The position numbers were made by a program, and so were the translations under genes. This document shows, piece after piece, positions 1 to 8,250 of a stretch of 64,000 bases of DNA. The notes under the pieces are model-generated. The model ran no database searches and was not told where the DNA came from. It saw nothing but the letters and a program-made list of their open reading frames with translations. Origin of the DNA: Prevotella sp. P3-122 (lineage in GTDB: Bacteria; Bacteroidota; Bacteroidia; Bacteroidales; Bacteroidaceae); NCBI RefSeq assembly GCF_002251365.1, contig NZ_NPJH01000087.1, positions 54,299-118,298 of the forward strand, given 5' to 3'. The first letter of the stretch is position 1. Each line of letters begins with the position of its first letter.

Positions 1-722
1 AGAACATATACCTCACCGTCCAGCATGGCAACATTGCTATAGGCATCAGCTCCAAGAACCACGTCCGTCTGCCCGAATCCAGCAAATGAGGCGACATCGC
101 CCATATATAGACGGGTTGACGCGCCATCGAAGCCAAAGAGATAGACAGAGCCGCCTGCACAAACGCTGCGCATGGCCTTAAGGCTGCTTAGTGTGGCATC
201 CGCACCAAAACTCTTCCACACAAAGGAGTCAGCAACCTCCTTGTGAACATTCAAGGTAACGGTATATGCACGATAGGCTGTAAGCATCGTATTGTAAACT
301 CTCAGCTCACGTGGCTCGGAGAGATCTACGGAGTCCTGTGCTGAATAAAAGGCAAGGCTGTCCTGGCCATTCGCATCAGTGTATTTCCATACTGCTACGC
401 CAGAGTTCTTGGTATTCACCGTACAAAGCACTTTCGACGGATCAATACCCAATGGCAAAGAATCCGGGTTGTATATCATGCAGGGACGGCTCATGTTGTC
501 AATACGGAAACCATAGCTGCTACAGTCCGTGGTCAATTTCACAATGCTGTCCTCGCCGGTCGAGGACTTCACGGTGACATACTTGTTCAGGTTACCAAGA
601 GAAAAACTGGTAACGGCAGTATCTTCGTAATATATTATCTCCTGTTCATCATCTTCAAGGCATGAGGCCATACACAAGGCAATGGCACAGACCATGAAAA
701 TAGGCAATATTTTCTTGAACAT
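1..722 (-). CDS. DUF6242-like lipoprotein, 5' part only
   Basis: Reading the minus strand from an ATG at 722 gives 240 open codons that run off the left edge, so the C-terminus is missing. The first 20 residues are a hydrophobic signal segment ending ALCMAS followed by Cys21, a good lipobox, so the product should be a lipid-anchored surface or periplasmic protein. After the Cys comes an acidic stretch (LEDDEQE) and then SFSLGNLNKYV, a start I associate with the Bacteroidales DUF6242 lipoproteins; that name is from memory and not proven. The later part (SVYLFGFDGASTRLY, YSNVAMLDGEVYV) looks like repeated beta-strand blades. Function unknown. The -7 box at 749-756 supports this start. Confidence 0.75.
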   Translation of the reverse strand, partial: MFKKILPIFMVCAIALCMASCLEDDEQEIIYYEDTAVTSFSLGNLNKYVTVKSSTGEDSIVKLTTDCSSYGFRIDNMSRPCMIYNPDSLPLGIDPSKVLCTVNTKNSGVAVWKYTDANGQDSLAFYSAQDSVDLSEPRELRVYNTMLTAYRAYTVTLNVHKEVADSFVWKSFGADATLSSLKAMRSVCAGGSVYLFGFDGASTRLYMGDVASFAGFGQTDVVLGADAYSNVAMLDGEVYV

Positions 723-748
723 TATGCTATAAAAATTGTTTTTGGGTA

Positions 749-756
749 CAAATTTA
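749..756 (-). promoter_or_regulatory. -7 box of the DUF6242-like gene
   Basis: The minus strand reads TAAATTTG, a match to the Bacteroidota -7 consensus TAnnTTTG, 27 bp before the start codon. No clear TTTG lies 19-20 bp upstream, so only the -7 half is supported. Confidence 0.5.
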
Positions 757-1346
757 CTCAGAATTCTGAAAATAAGCATCTTTTTTAATAGTTTATTATG
801 TAAAAAATTGGTATAGAGGTTTTTTTTTAAGTTCTTTTAGAAGAAGAGCTGTGCAAGCCACAAAAAAAAGGTTGATACTCACCACGAGCTTCAACCTCTC
901 CAAAGAATAATGTTAACCGATGCATGCCGTCAGGCTTCCGCCCGACACGATCATAGACATGACCTACACTACATCGCAGTTGTTTCTAAAACTAATAACA
1001 TAATCTTTACCTTAAAAAAATCTATCAAACTACTAACCTAATGAAACTTTATAGTGATGTATTCTCACGAACACGATGCAAAGTTAGCGATTTTTCTTTC
1101 ACTGTGTAATCTCAAAATACTTTTTTTGCTACAGTTCCCTTATTTGTTGACATATATCAACGGCATCATCCTCCAGAGGGGAGCATCCATCTATAATCCT
1201 CTCATAACGACTGCTTCGCGAACAAGACAAGCGGTTCTGCAGAAATATCCTGAGGGCTACAGTGACCCGTATGAAGAGTCTGACGTCCCTTTTCTCTTAT
1301 CAGAATAGGACTGACGATTTCTGTACCAGTTTTGCCCATCTCAGAC
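757..1346. other. Non-coding stretch, nothing recognised
   Basis: This AT-rich stretch lies between the promoter of the lipoprotein gene and the palindrome array. An 84-codon open frame on the plus strand (1054-1308) has no recognisable start region or family resemblance and is not called. No tRNA, terminator or known RNA motif was found. Confidence 0.4.
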
Positions 1347-1446
1347 GCAAAGCTTTGCAACCGTCAACGCAAAGCTTTGCATCAGCCAACGCAAAGCTTT
1401 GCAATCGCCCATGCAAAGCTTTGCATCCGCTCCCGCAAACGTTTGC
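1347..1446. repeat. Array of five 12-bp palindromes, period 22 bp
   Basis: The perfect palindrome GCAAAGCTTTGC occurs at 1347, 1369, 1391 and 1413, exactly 22 bp apart. A fifth unit in the same register at 1435 has the variant core GCAAACGTTTGC. The 10-bp spacers differ but are related (AACCGTCAAC, ATCAGCCAAC, AATCGCCCAT, ATCCGCTCCC). The spacers are far too short and too alike for CRISPR. The 22-bp period is close to two helical turns, so all palindromes face the same side of the DNA. A second array of the same plan lies at 28655-28760. Confidence 0.9.
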
Positions 1447-1465
1447 TGGAAAAGGGCTCTGCCAG

Positions 1466-1771
1466 TACATTGACCAGCACGCGCTGTCGGCGCAGAAGCA
1501 CATAGCCCAGGGTAAAGCGCAGCGGCATCCTGGGTGTAAGTGGACATTGTCCATGCGCGCTGTAAGCGCAAAAGCGTTATATATCCTGCTGTTATCTACG
1601 CTTTTGCGCTTACAGCGCGACCATCACCTACACGAAATAGCCCAGGGTGTCGCTACGCTTTACCCTGGGCTATGTGCTTCTGCGCTTACAGCGCGACAAT
1701 TACCGACATGAACTTCAGAATTAGGATATTCAATTTTTGCCCATCAAACTGTACACCCTACGAAATAATAG
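1466..1771. repeat. REP-like dispersed element, copy 1
   Basis: This block is built of nested inverted repeats: CGCGCTGTAAGCGCAAAAGC pairs with its complement near 1600, and AGCCCAGGGT pairs with ACCCTGGGCT. The part from about 1660 to 1765 is almost identical, in reverse orientation, to the left end of the element at 9686-10053, including the end motif CAAACTGTACACCCTA. The beginning (TACATTGACCAGCACGCGCT) is shared with the copy at 61085. The opposite terminal repeat is not clear here, so this is a partial or rearranged copy. Open frames inside it are by-products of the repeat. Confidence 0.8.
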
Positions 1772-1822
1772 AACCCTCCCTGAAAGATTAATATTTCCAG
1801 TTCGGCATTTTCTTGGCACAGA

Positions 1823-1860
1823 TAAAAAAAGAAGGCGTTCCTATCGATGGAACGCCTTCT
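1823..1860 (-). terminator. Terminator of pckA
   Basis: AGAAGGCGTTCC (1830-1841) pairs perfectly with GGAACGCCTTCT (1849-1860) around a 7-base loop. On the minus strand the stem is followed by a run of seven T, as expected for rho-independent termination 56 bp after the pckA stop codon. Confidence 0.85.
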
Positions 1861-1915
1861 TTCTTGGATGTTATCTCATGCGGCCGTGCAGGCACGACTG
1901 CTTTGAAGAAACGGA

Positions 1916-3517
1916 TTAGAGCTGTGGACCAGCAGCAACGAGAGCCTTACCAGCCTCATTGGTGGTGTACTTGCCGAAGTTCTTGATGAAGCGTGCAGCA
2001 AGGTCCTTAGCCTTCTCTTCCCACTTGCAAGCGCAGTCGTAGGTGTCGCGTGGGTCGAGGATGTTGGTGTCAACGCCTGGCAACTCTGTAGGAACAGTGA
2101 AGTCGAACAGAGGAATCTGCTTTGTTGGAGCCTTGTCGATGTCGCCGCTCAGGATGGCGTCGATGATACCACGTGTATCCTTGATAGAGATACGCTTGCC
2201 AGTACCGTTCCAACCAGTGTTTACGAGGTAAGCCTTAGCGTTGTTGGCTTCCATCTTCTTAACCAGCTCCTCAGCATACTTTGTTGGGTGCAGCTCGAGG
2301 AATGCCTGGCCGAAGCAAGCAGAGAAGGTAGGAGTAGGCTCTGTGATGCCGCGCTCTGTACCTGCCAACTTAGCCGTGAAGCCAGAGAGGAAGTAGTACT
2401 TGGTCTGCTCTGGTGTCAGGATAGATACTGGAGGCAGTACGCCGAAGGCGTCTGCAGACAGGAAGATAACCTGCTTTGCTGCCGGAGCAGAAGAACCGGG
2501 CTGGATGTTATTGATGTGGAAGATTGGGTAAGAAACACGAGTGTTCTCAGTAACGCTCTTGTCAGCGAAGTCAATCTTACCATCAGCAGCTACAGTTACG
2601 TTCTCCAAGAGAGCGTTGCGCTTGATAGCGTTGTAGATGTCTGGCTCAGACTCCTTGTCCAAGTTGATAACCTTAGCGTAGCAACCACCTTCGAAGTTGA
2701 ATACACCATTGTCATCCCATCCGTGCTCGTCATCACCGATAAGCTTACGCTTCGGGTCTGTAGAGAGGGTGGTCTTACCTGTACCAGAGAGACCGAAGAA
2801 GATAGCGGTGTTCTCACCGTTCATGTCGCAGTTTGCAGAGCAGTGCATGGAAGCGATGCCCTTCAGCGGCAGATAGTAGTTCATCATTGAGAACATACCC
2901 TTCTTCATCTCACCGCCATACCATGTGTTGATGATTACCTGCTCGCGGCTTGTGGTGTTGAAGGCTACGCAAGTCTCTGAGTTAAGACCCAGCTCCTTGT
3001 AGTTAGCAACAACAGCCTTTGAAGCGTTGTAAACAACGAAGTCTGGCTCGAAGGCCTCAAGCTCCTCAGCAGTAGGACGGATGAACATGTTTGTTACAAA
3101 GTGAGCCTGCCATGCTACCTCAACGATGAAGCGTACAGCCATACGGGTGTCCTTGTTGGCACCGCAGAAACCATCTACTACATAGAGGTTCTTGTTTGAA
3201 AGCTCGTTCTTTGCAATCTCCTTAACCTTTGCCCAAACCTCCTCAGACATTGGGTGGTTGTCGTTCTTATATTCATCAGATGTCCACCATACAGTGTCCT
3301 TTGAGTTCTCGTCCATTACGATGTACTTGTCCTTAGGAGAACGTCCGGTGTAGATACCAGTCATTACGTTGACTGCGCCAAGCTCGGTCTGCTGACCAAC
3401 CTCGAAACCTTCAAGTCCTGCCTTTGTCTCCTCCTCGAACAGCTGCTCGTAAGAAGGATTGTGAGCGATTACCGTAGCGCCGGTAATGCCATACTTTGTC
3501 AAATCTAACTTTGCCAT
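1916..3517 (-). CDS. pckA: Phosphoenolpyruvate carboxykinase (ATP)
   Basis: Converts oxaloacetate and ATP to phosphoenolpyruvate, CO2 and ADP in the cytoplasm. In Bacteroidales it usually runs towards CO2 fixation on the route to succinate. The 533-residue length is typical of the ATP-dependent family. The P-loop [11 protein letters not shown] lies near residues 242-252, followed by the metal and ATP site region ([20 protein letters not shown]); the N-terminal [11 protein letters not shown] and the oxaloacetate-binding region are also present. The start [10 protein letters not shown] fits the family. The gene is a single unit: a -7 box lies at 3590-3597, a leader hairpin at 3558-3580 and a strong terminator at 1823-1860. 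No defects were seen. Confidence 0.98.
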   Translation of the reverse strand: MAKLDLTKYGITGATVIAHNPSYEQLFEEETKAGLEGFEVGQQTELGAVNVMTGIYTGRSPKDKYIVMDENSKDTVWWTSDEYKNDNHPMSEEVWAKVKEIAKNELSNKNLYVVDGFCGANKDTRMAVRFIVEVAWQAHFVTNMFIRPTAEELEAFEPDFVVYNASKAVVANYKELGLNSETCVAFNTTSREQVIINTWYGGEMKKGMFSMMNYYLPLKGIASMHCSANCDMNGENTAIFFGLSGTGKTTLSTDPKRKLIGDDEHGWDDNGVFNFEGGCYAKVINLDKESEPDIYNAIKRNALLENVTVAADGKIDFADKSVTENTRVSYPIFHINNIQPGSSAPAAKQVIFLSADAFGVLPPVSILTPEQTKYYFLSGFTAKLAGTERGITEPTPTFSACFGQAFLELHPTKYAEELVKKMEANNAKAYLVNTGWNGTGKRISIKDTRGIIDAILSGDIDKAPTKQIPLFDFTVPTELPGVDTNILDPRDTYDCACKWEEKAKDLAARFIKNFGKYTTNEAGKALVAAGPQL

Positions 3518-3557
3518 TTTCTATAAATGTATTTAAGTTGTAAATATATCCGTCGTC

Positions 3558-3597
3558 ACAGATAGTCAGCCGCTATCTGTTTTCGGGCGCAAAGATA
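3558..3597 (-). promoter_or_regulatory. pckA -7 box and leader hairpin
   Basis: The minus strand has TATCTTTG (3590-3597), a perfect -7 box. Transcription should start about 7 bases further on. Almost at the predicted 5' end of the mRNA, ACAGATAG (3558-3565) and CTATCTGT (3573-3580) form a perfect 8-bp hairpin with a 7-base loop. A hairpin at the extreme 5' end usually protects an mRNA from decay; that role is inference. No good -33 element was seen. Confidence 0.6.
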
Positions 3598-3848
3598 GCA
3601 AAAAATATAGACTTTCCCGACTTTTACAATGACAAAAATATCATTCTCTAATTCTTTTTAGGTTAAAGAACTTAAAAAACAGTCCACGCAAAAGATATTT
3701 GCCACATAGAGTTTGCAAATGTCTATTAGACAACAATCTGTTGCAATCACACATTATTATATTTAGGATGGGTTCTATTAATTCGCTTTGTCAGATTTTG
3801 TTTTTTCGAGGATAAATTGTAATTGGCTTTCGCCTTCCTCCTCCGCGT

Positions 3849-4105
3849 CTCGGCAATATTCAAGCAAGCTTGACATTGCGCTCGCTGCTCCATCGGTTCA
3901 GGAATAAAAAGAAAAATTCCATTTTCCTTTTATATTCCGTTCGTTTGCACTACCTTTTCATAATGTAGGCTGCATTTGGCTTAGCCGACCTCTGTCACGA
4001 CTCGGCAATGTCAAGTTTGACATTGCGCTCGCTGCTCCATCGGTTCAGGAATAAAAAGAAAAATTCCATTTTCCTTTTATATTCCGTTCGTTTGCACTAC
4101 CTTTG
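3849..4105. repeat. 87-bp direct duplication in the upp promoter region
   Basis: Bases 3871-3957 and 4018-4104 are identical over 87 bp (start TGACATTGCGCTCGC, end GCACTACCTTT), offset 147 bp. The preceding CTCGGCAAT is shared too. The copies diverge right at the end of the -7 box: the gene-proximal copy reads TACCTTTG, the distal copy TACCTTTT. In the proximal copy, GCAATGTCAA and TTGACATTGC (4005-4026) form a perfect inverted repeat around GT, a possible operator; the distal copy has a degraded version. Bases 3598-3848 hold nothing else that I recognise. Confidence 0.85.
4098..4105 (+). promoter_or_regulatory. -7 box of upp
   Basis: TACCTTTG matches TAnnTTTG and lies 19 bp before the ATG at 4125, leaving a leader of only about a dozen bases. 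The upstream -33 position is only TTTT, a weak match. Confidence 0.6.
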
Positions 4106-4124
4106 CAAACGAAAAGGCAAAAAT

Positions 4125-4784
4125 ATGGAAATCATAAACTTATCTGACACAAACAGTATTCTCGGCCAGTATCTTTCAGAGATACGTGACAAGGACTACC
4201 AGCAAAACCGGTTGCTGTTCCGCAACAACATCATGCGCATAGGAGAATACGAGGCGTTTGAAATATCAAAATCGTTGGAATACGTCCGTAAGGAGGTTAC
4301 GACACCTCTGGGTACAGCTGTTGTAAACGTACCGAAGGACAAGATTCTGCTCGGAACCATCTTCCGTGCAGGTCTGCCATTCCACCAGGGCTTCCTGAAC
4401 ATCTTCGACCATGCCGGCAACGCTTTCGTGTCTGCTTACCGTGAATATACCAACGATGCGCATACCGAGGTGGGCATACATGTTGAATACCTTGCCACAC
4501 CGAGCGTAGACGGGAAAGTGCTGATAATTGCCGACCCGATGCTCGCTACGGGCGGAAGCATGGAACTTGGCTATGAGGCTTTCCTGACAAAGGGTACGCC
4601 AAAACACATCCATGTGGCATGCGTCATCGCCACGCCAGAGGGTATTGACCATATAAAGAATACTTTCCCTGCCGAGAAGACCACCATCTGGTGTGCCGCC
4701 ATCGACCCGGGGCTGAACGAGCACAAGTATATAGTGCCGGGATTTGGCGATGCCGGAGACCTATGCTATGGAGGCAAGATTTAA
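4125..4784 (+). CDS. upp: Uracil phosphoribosyltransferase
   Basis: Salvages uracil with PRPP to make UMP in the cytoplasm. The 219-residue protein carries the PRPP-binding loop IIADPMLATGGSM and the C-terminal uracil-binding GFGDAGDLCYGGK typical of Upp. The frame is open 39 codons further upstream (from 4008), but those codons translate the duplicated promoter, and the -7 box at 4098 lies inside them; the ATG at 4125 (MEIINLSDTN) is therefore the start. argS follows after 68 bp with no visible terminator, so the two may share a transcript. Confidence 0.95.
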   Translation: MEIINLSDTNSILGQYLSEIRDKDYQQNRLLFRNNIMRIGEYEAFEISKSLEYVRKEVTTPLGTAVVNVPKDKILLGTIFRAGLPFHQGFLNIFDHAGNAFVSAYREYTNDAHTEVGIHVEYLATPSVDGKVLIIADPMLATGGSMELGYEAFLTKGTPKHIHVACVIATPEGIDHIKNTFPAEKTTIWCAAIDPGLNEHKYIVPGFGDAGDLCYGGKI

Positions 4785-4852
4785 CAACAGAGAGGTTGAA
4801 GCCTACAGAATTAAGAAACAGTTTTTATTGATAACACAAATTACAGAAAGAG

Positions 4853-6670
4853 ATGAACATAGAAAATCAGATATGCAGCTCAGTGATAGCTGCCATTAAG
4901 GAACTATACGGACAGGATGTACCGGGAAATATGGTACAGCTGCAGAAGACAAAGAGTACTTTCGAGGGCAACCTCACACTTGTGGTATTTCCATTCCTGA
5001 AGATATCAAGGAAGAAACCGGAAGACACAGCACAGGAGATTGGCGAATATCTTGCAGCTAACTGCAAGGCCGTCAGCTCGTTCAATGTTGTGAAAGGTTT
5101 CCTGAACCTCGTCGTGGCCCCTGCCGCATGGGTAGGACTGCTCAACGACATCCATGCCGACGGGAAGTTCGGAGAGAAGACCGCTGACGAGAACTCGCCA
5201 CTGGTGATGATAGAATACTCCTCACCAAACACCAACAAGCCATTGCACCTCGGACATGTGCGCAACAACCTCCTTGGTTGGAGCCTTGCCAAGATTATGG
5301 AGGCCAACGGCAATAAGGTTGTGAAGACAAACATCGTCAACGACCGTGGTATTCACATCTGCAAGTCGATGCTCGCATGGCTGAAATGGGGCAACGGCGA
5401 GACTCCAGAGACATCAGGCAAGAAGGGCGACCACCTGATAGGCGACTACTACGTGGCCTTCGACAAGCACTACCGCGAGGAGATAGCCCAGCTCAAGACA
5501 CAGTACATGGCAGAGGGCATGGATGACGAGGCCGCCACAGAGAAGGCCAAGGCTGAGGCTCCGCTTATCAAGGAAGCTCATGAGATGCTTGTGAAATGGG
5601 AACACAACGACCCGGAGGTACGTGCCCTTTGGCAAAAGATGAACAACTGGGTATATGCCGGTTTCGACGAGACATACAAGACTCTGGGCGTGAGCTTCGA
5701 CAAGATTTACTACGAGTCAGACACATATCTTGAGGGTAAGGCCAAGGTAGAGGAAGGTCTCAGCAAGGGCCTCTTCTTCCGCAAGGACGACAACAGCGTA
5801 TGGGCAGACCTCACCGACGAGGGACTTGACCAGAAGTTGCTTCTGCGCTCCGATGGCACCAGCGTATATATGACTCAGGACATCGGTACCGCCAACATGC
5901 GTTTCCGTGACTTCCCTATCGATAAGATGATATACGTTGTAGGCAACGAGCAGAACTACCACTTCCAGGTGCTGTCGATACTGCTCGACCGCCTCGGCTT
6001 CAAGTGGGGCAAGGAGCTGGTACACTTCTCCTATGGAATGGTAGAGTTGCCAAACGGTAAGATGAAGAGCCGCGAGGGAACGGTTGTTGATGCTGACGAC
6101 CTCGTAGCGACAATGATTGAGGACGCACGCAAGACATCCGATGAGCTGGGTAAGTTCGACGACATGACTGAGGAGGAAAAGCAGGAGATAGCACGAGTGG
6201 TTGGCCTGGGAGCACTCAAGTACTTCATCCTCAAGGTAGACGCGCGCAAGAACATGCTCTTCAACCCAGAGGAGTCTATCGACTTCAACGGAAACACCGG
6301 CCCATTCATACAGTACACCTACGCCCGCATCCGCTCCATCATGCGCAAGGCCGAGGCTCAGGGCATCACCATCCCGGCAGCACTCGCAGACGATGCTCCT
6401 CTAAACGAGAAGGAGACTGACCTCATACAGAAGCTCAACGACTTCGGAGCTGCCGTTGCTCAGGCTGGCATCGACTACAGCCCGAGTGGCATAGCCAACT
6501 ACTGCTACGAGCTGACCAAGCAGTTCAACCAGTTCTACCACGACTACAGCATCCTCAATGCGGAGGACGACACACAGAAGACCGTCCGTCTTGTTCTTGC
6601 CGCCAATGTTGCCAAGATTATAAAGAATGGTATGGAGCTGCTCGGCATAGAGGTGCCCGAGAGAATGTAA
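4853..6670 (+). CDS. argS: Arginine--tRNA ligase
   Basis: Charges tRNA-Arg with arginine. This class I synthetase has 605 residues, normal for the family. The HIGH signature appears as HLGH in NKPLHLGHVRNN near residue 132, and the KMSK loop as KMKSREGT near residue 402. The N-terminal additional domain (residues 1-100) and the C-terminal DALR-type anticodon-binding helices are both present. The RNase H gene starts 22 bp after the stop codon, so the two are probably cotranscribed. A tRNA-Arg gene lies 4.4 kb downstream (11050-11121) but this is probably coincidence. Confidence 0.98.
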   Translation: MNIENQICSSVIAAIKELYGQDVPGNMVQLQKTKSTFEGNLTLVVFPFLKISRKKPEDTAQEIGEYLAANCKAVSSFNVVKGFLNLVVAPAAWVGLLNDIHADGKFGEKTADENSPLVMIEYSSPNTNKPLHLGHVRNNLLGWSLAKIMEANGNKVVKTNIVNDRGIHICKSMLAWLKWGNGETPETSGKKGDHLIGDYYVAFDKHYREEIAQLKTQYMAEGMDDEAATEKAKAEAPLIKEAHEMLVKWEHNDPEVRALWQKMNNWVYAGFDETYKTLGVSFDKIYYESDTYLEGKAKVEEGLSKGLFFRKDDNSVWADLTDEGLDQKLLLRSDGTSVYMTQDIGTANMRFRDFPIDKMIYVVGNEQNYHFQVLSILLDRLGFKWGKELVHFSYGMVELPNGKMKSREGTVVDADDLVATMIEDARKTSDELGKFDDMTEEEKQEIARVVGLGALKYFILKVDARKNMLFNPEESIDFNGNTGPFIQYTYARIRSIMRKAEAQGITIPAALADDAPLNEKETDLIQKLNDFGAAVAQAGIDYSPSGIANYCYELTKQFNQFYHDYSILNAEDDTQKTVRLVLAANVAKIIKNGMELLGIEVPERM

Positions 6671-6691
6671 TCTGCCAGAGGATGAACAAGG

Positions 6692-7159
6692 ATGGAAAAA
6701 CTTATTAATCCACCAGACTATAGGCACGACACCATACTACCTCTGCACATGGAGGTCAATGCCAACGCGTGGGCTGTAGATGCCGCGTGCAGCGGCAATC
6801 CCGGCCCGATGGAATACAGGGCTATTGACTTGCAGACTGGAGCGGAGGTGTTCCACTTTGGTCCCATGCACGGCACCAACAACATCGGTGAGTTCCTTGC
6901 CATTGTTCACGCACTGGCACTGATGGAACAAAGGGGCATCAAGGACAAGGTCATATACAGCGACTCCTACAACGCCATGCTCTGGGTGAGAAACAGAAAG
7001 TGCAAGACTAAACTGGAACGCACGCCTCAGACAGAACAGCTCTACAACATAGTGGCAAGGGCAGAGAGATGGCTGCTCACCCACAGGGTGACAACACCGA
7101 TAATAAAATGGGAGACAAAGCGTTGGGGAGAGGTGCCCGCCGACTTTGGCAGAAAATAG
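6692..7159 (+). CDS. Compact RNase H1-type nuclease
   Basis: Predicted to cut the RNA strand of RNA-DNA hybrids. In 155 residues it keeps all four acidic metal ligands of the RNase H fold: Asp30 (DAACSGNPGP), Glu67 (NNIGEFLAIVHA), Asp91 (VIYSDSYNAM) and Asp151 in the C-terminal PADFGRK. Many Bacteroidales homologues are longer (about 210 residues), with an N-terminal hybrid-binding domain like that of eukaryotic RNase H1; this one starts almost directly at the catalytic domain. It sits 22 bp behind argS and is followed by a strong terminator. Confidence 0.88.
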   Translation: MEKLINPPDYRHDTILPLHMEVNANAWAVDAACSGNPGPMEYRAIDLQTGAEVFHFGPMHGTNNIGEFLAIVHALALMEQRGIKDKVIYSDSYNAMLWVRNRKCKTKLERTPQTEQLYNIVARAERWLLTHRVTTPIIKWETKRWGEVPADFGRK

Positions 7160-7162
7160 CAG

Positions 7163-7202
7163 ACAGCAGGAACAGAACACCAATTCTGTCCCTGCTGTTT
7201 TT
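7163..7202 (+). terminator. Terminator of the argS-RNase H unit
   Basis: ACAGCAGG-AACAGAA (7163-7177) pairs with TTCTGTC-CCTGCTGT (7184-7198), with one mismatched pair in the stem and a short loop, and is followed by a T run. It lies 3 bp after the stop codon. Confidence 0.85.
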
Positions 7203-7243
7203 CTATTCTCAAACTTCAGTTATCAAAAAAAACAGAAAAAACT

Positions 7244-7273
7244 TGCCGGTTTAAAACAATTTAACTACTTTTG
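7244..7273 (+). promoter_or_regulatory. Promoter of the beta-barrel gene
   Basis: TTG at 7244-7246, a 19-bp spacer, then TACTTTTG at 7266-7273: a near-ideal Bacteroidota sigma factor promoter. It implies a leader of about 130 bases before the ATG at 7410. Confidence 0.75.
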
Positions 7274-7409
7274 CACAAGCGAAACAAATTCACCACAACA
7301 CTCAAGGCAGACAACAATGAAACTACATGCCGAAACTGCCGATAAACACACATTATTCAGCAATTTTTGAAAACTATTACATGCATTTCCATTAATAATC
7401 ATTATTAAA

Positions 7410-8171
7410 ATGAAAACGAAAATTACTCTCACGTTAGTAGCACTGCTATGCTGCTTCAACATCAACGTAAATGCTCAGGACGAGTATAGTTATGACGAGT
7501 CTTCTGAATTCAAATTTGGCATCTGTAAGCACGTGGCTGTAGGCGCAAGCTTGTCAACGCTTGGTGTGGGCTTCGAGGTGGCCACCGATATCACAAAGTT
7601 TTTTGCCCTGCGTGCCGGCGTGAATTTCATGCCTGCATTTAACCTCAAAGGCGACTTGGATGTAGACATTGATAATGTTGGAGGTAACCTTACGGAAACA
7701 ACCGTTCAGGCAGAAGGCTCATTCAAGCGCACTACCGGCGAGCTTCTTATAGACTTCTACCCTCTCGGTGGCACACTGTTCCTGACAGGCGGTTTCTCCT
7801 TTGGCGGAGGACAGATTCTTAAGGTGAAGGCTCACTCCGACGAATTGGCTAACAGCAATAATGCCAGCATTATCATCGACAAGTACAATCTGCCAGTTGA
7901 TGAGAACGGTGATGCCAATGGCGAGATTAGAGTAAAGAACTTCCGTCCCTATCTTGGCATAGGCTTAGGTGGCCGTGCAGTGCCCAAAGGACGTCTTTCC
8001 TTCAGAACAGAGCTTGGCGTGCAATTCCATGGTAAACCGAAGGTGACAGCAGGTGGGCAAGACCTTGTGGAAATGGCCAGAGAAGCTGGCGACGACGACA
8101 TTTCCAAAGTTGTAGACAAGCTGGTTATATACCCCGTAATTAAGCTCAGACTGTGCGGAAGAATATTCTAA
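7410..8171 (+). CDS. Secreted beta-barrel protein, function unknown
   Basis: A signal peptide (MKTKITLTLVALLCCFNINVNA) is followed by about 230 residues of alternating hydrophobic strands separated by acidic turns, for example FFALRAGVNFMPAF, ELLIDFYPLGGTLFLTGGFSFG and RPYLGIGLGGRAVP. This pattern is that of a small outer-membrane beta-barrel of the OmpA/porin-like superfamily. The chain ends in a strand with a terminal Phe (LVIYPVIKLRLCGRIF), as outer-membrane proteins often do. No ligand or pathway can be read from the sequence. The next gene starts 79 bp later on the same strand and may be cotranscribed. Confidence 0.8.
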   Translation: MKTKITLTLVALLCCFNINVNAQDEYSYDESSEFKFGICKHVAVGASLSTLGVGFEVATDITKFFALRAGVNFMPAFNLKGDLDVDIDNVGGNLTETTVQAEGSFKRTTGELLIDFYPLGGTLFLTGGFSFGGGQILKVKAHSDELANSNNASIIIDKYNLPVDENGDANGEIRVKNFRPYLGIGLGGRAVPKGRLSFRTELGVQFHGKPKVTAGGQDLVEMAREAGDDDISKVVDKLVIYPVIKLRLCGRIF

Positions 8172-8250
8172 AAGGCAGATAAAGTCTTAGAATCTTTGTA
8201 GAAGTGAAAGGAATATCCATTTACAATCACAAACATAACTATTCAAACCA

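Noticed and set aside
1054..1308. 84-codon frame upstream of the palindrome array
   Set aside because: No recognisable family, no promoter, no clear start; it could be a gene remnant but cannot be supported.
1347..1446. CRISPR array
   Set aside because: The repeats are 12-bp palindromes with 10-bp related spacers, with no cas genes; CRISPR repeats and spacers are much longer.
1262..1711. 149-codon open frame on the plus strand
   Set aside because: It translates the palindrome array and the REP-like element; the repeated KALH-type words come from DNA repeats, not from a protein.
4008..4124. N-terminal extension of upp
   Set aside because: The codons cover the duplicated promoter including its -7 box; the family start is at 4125.
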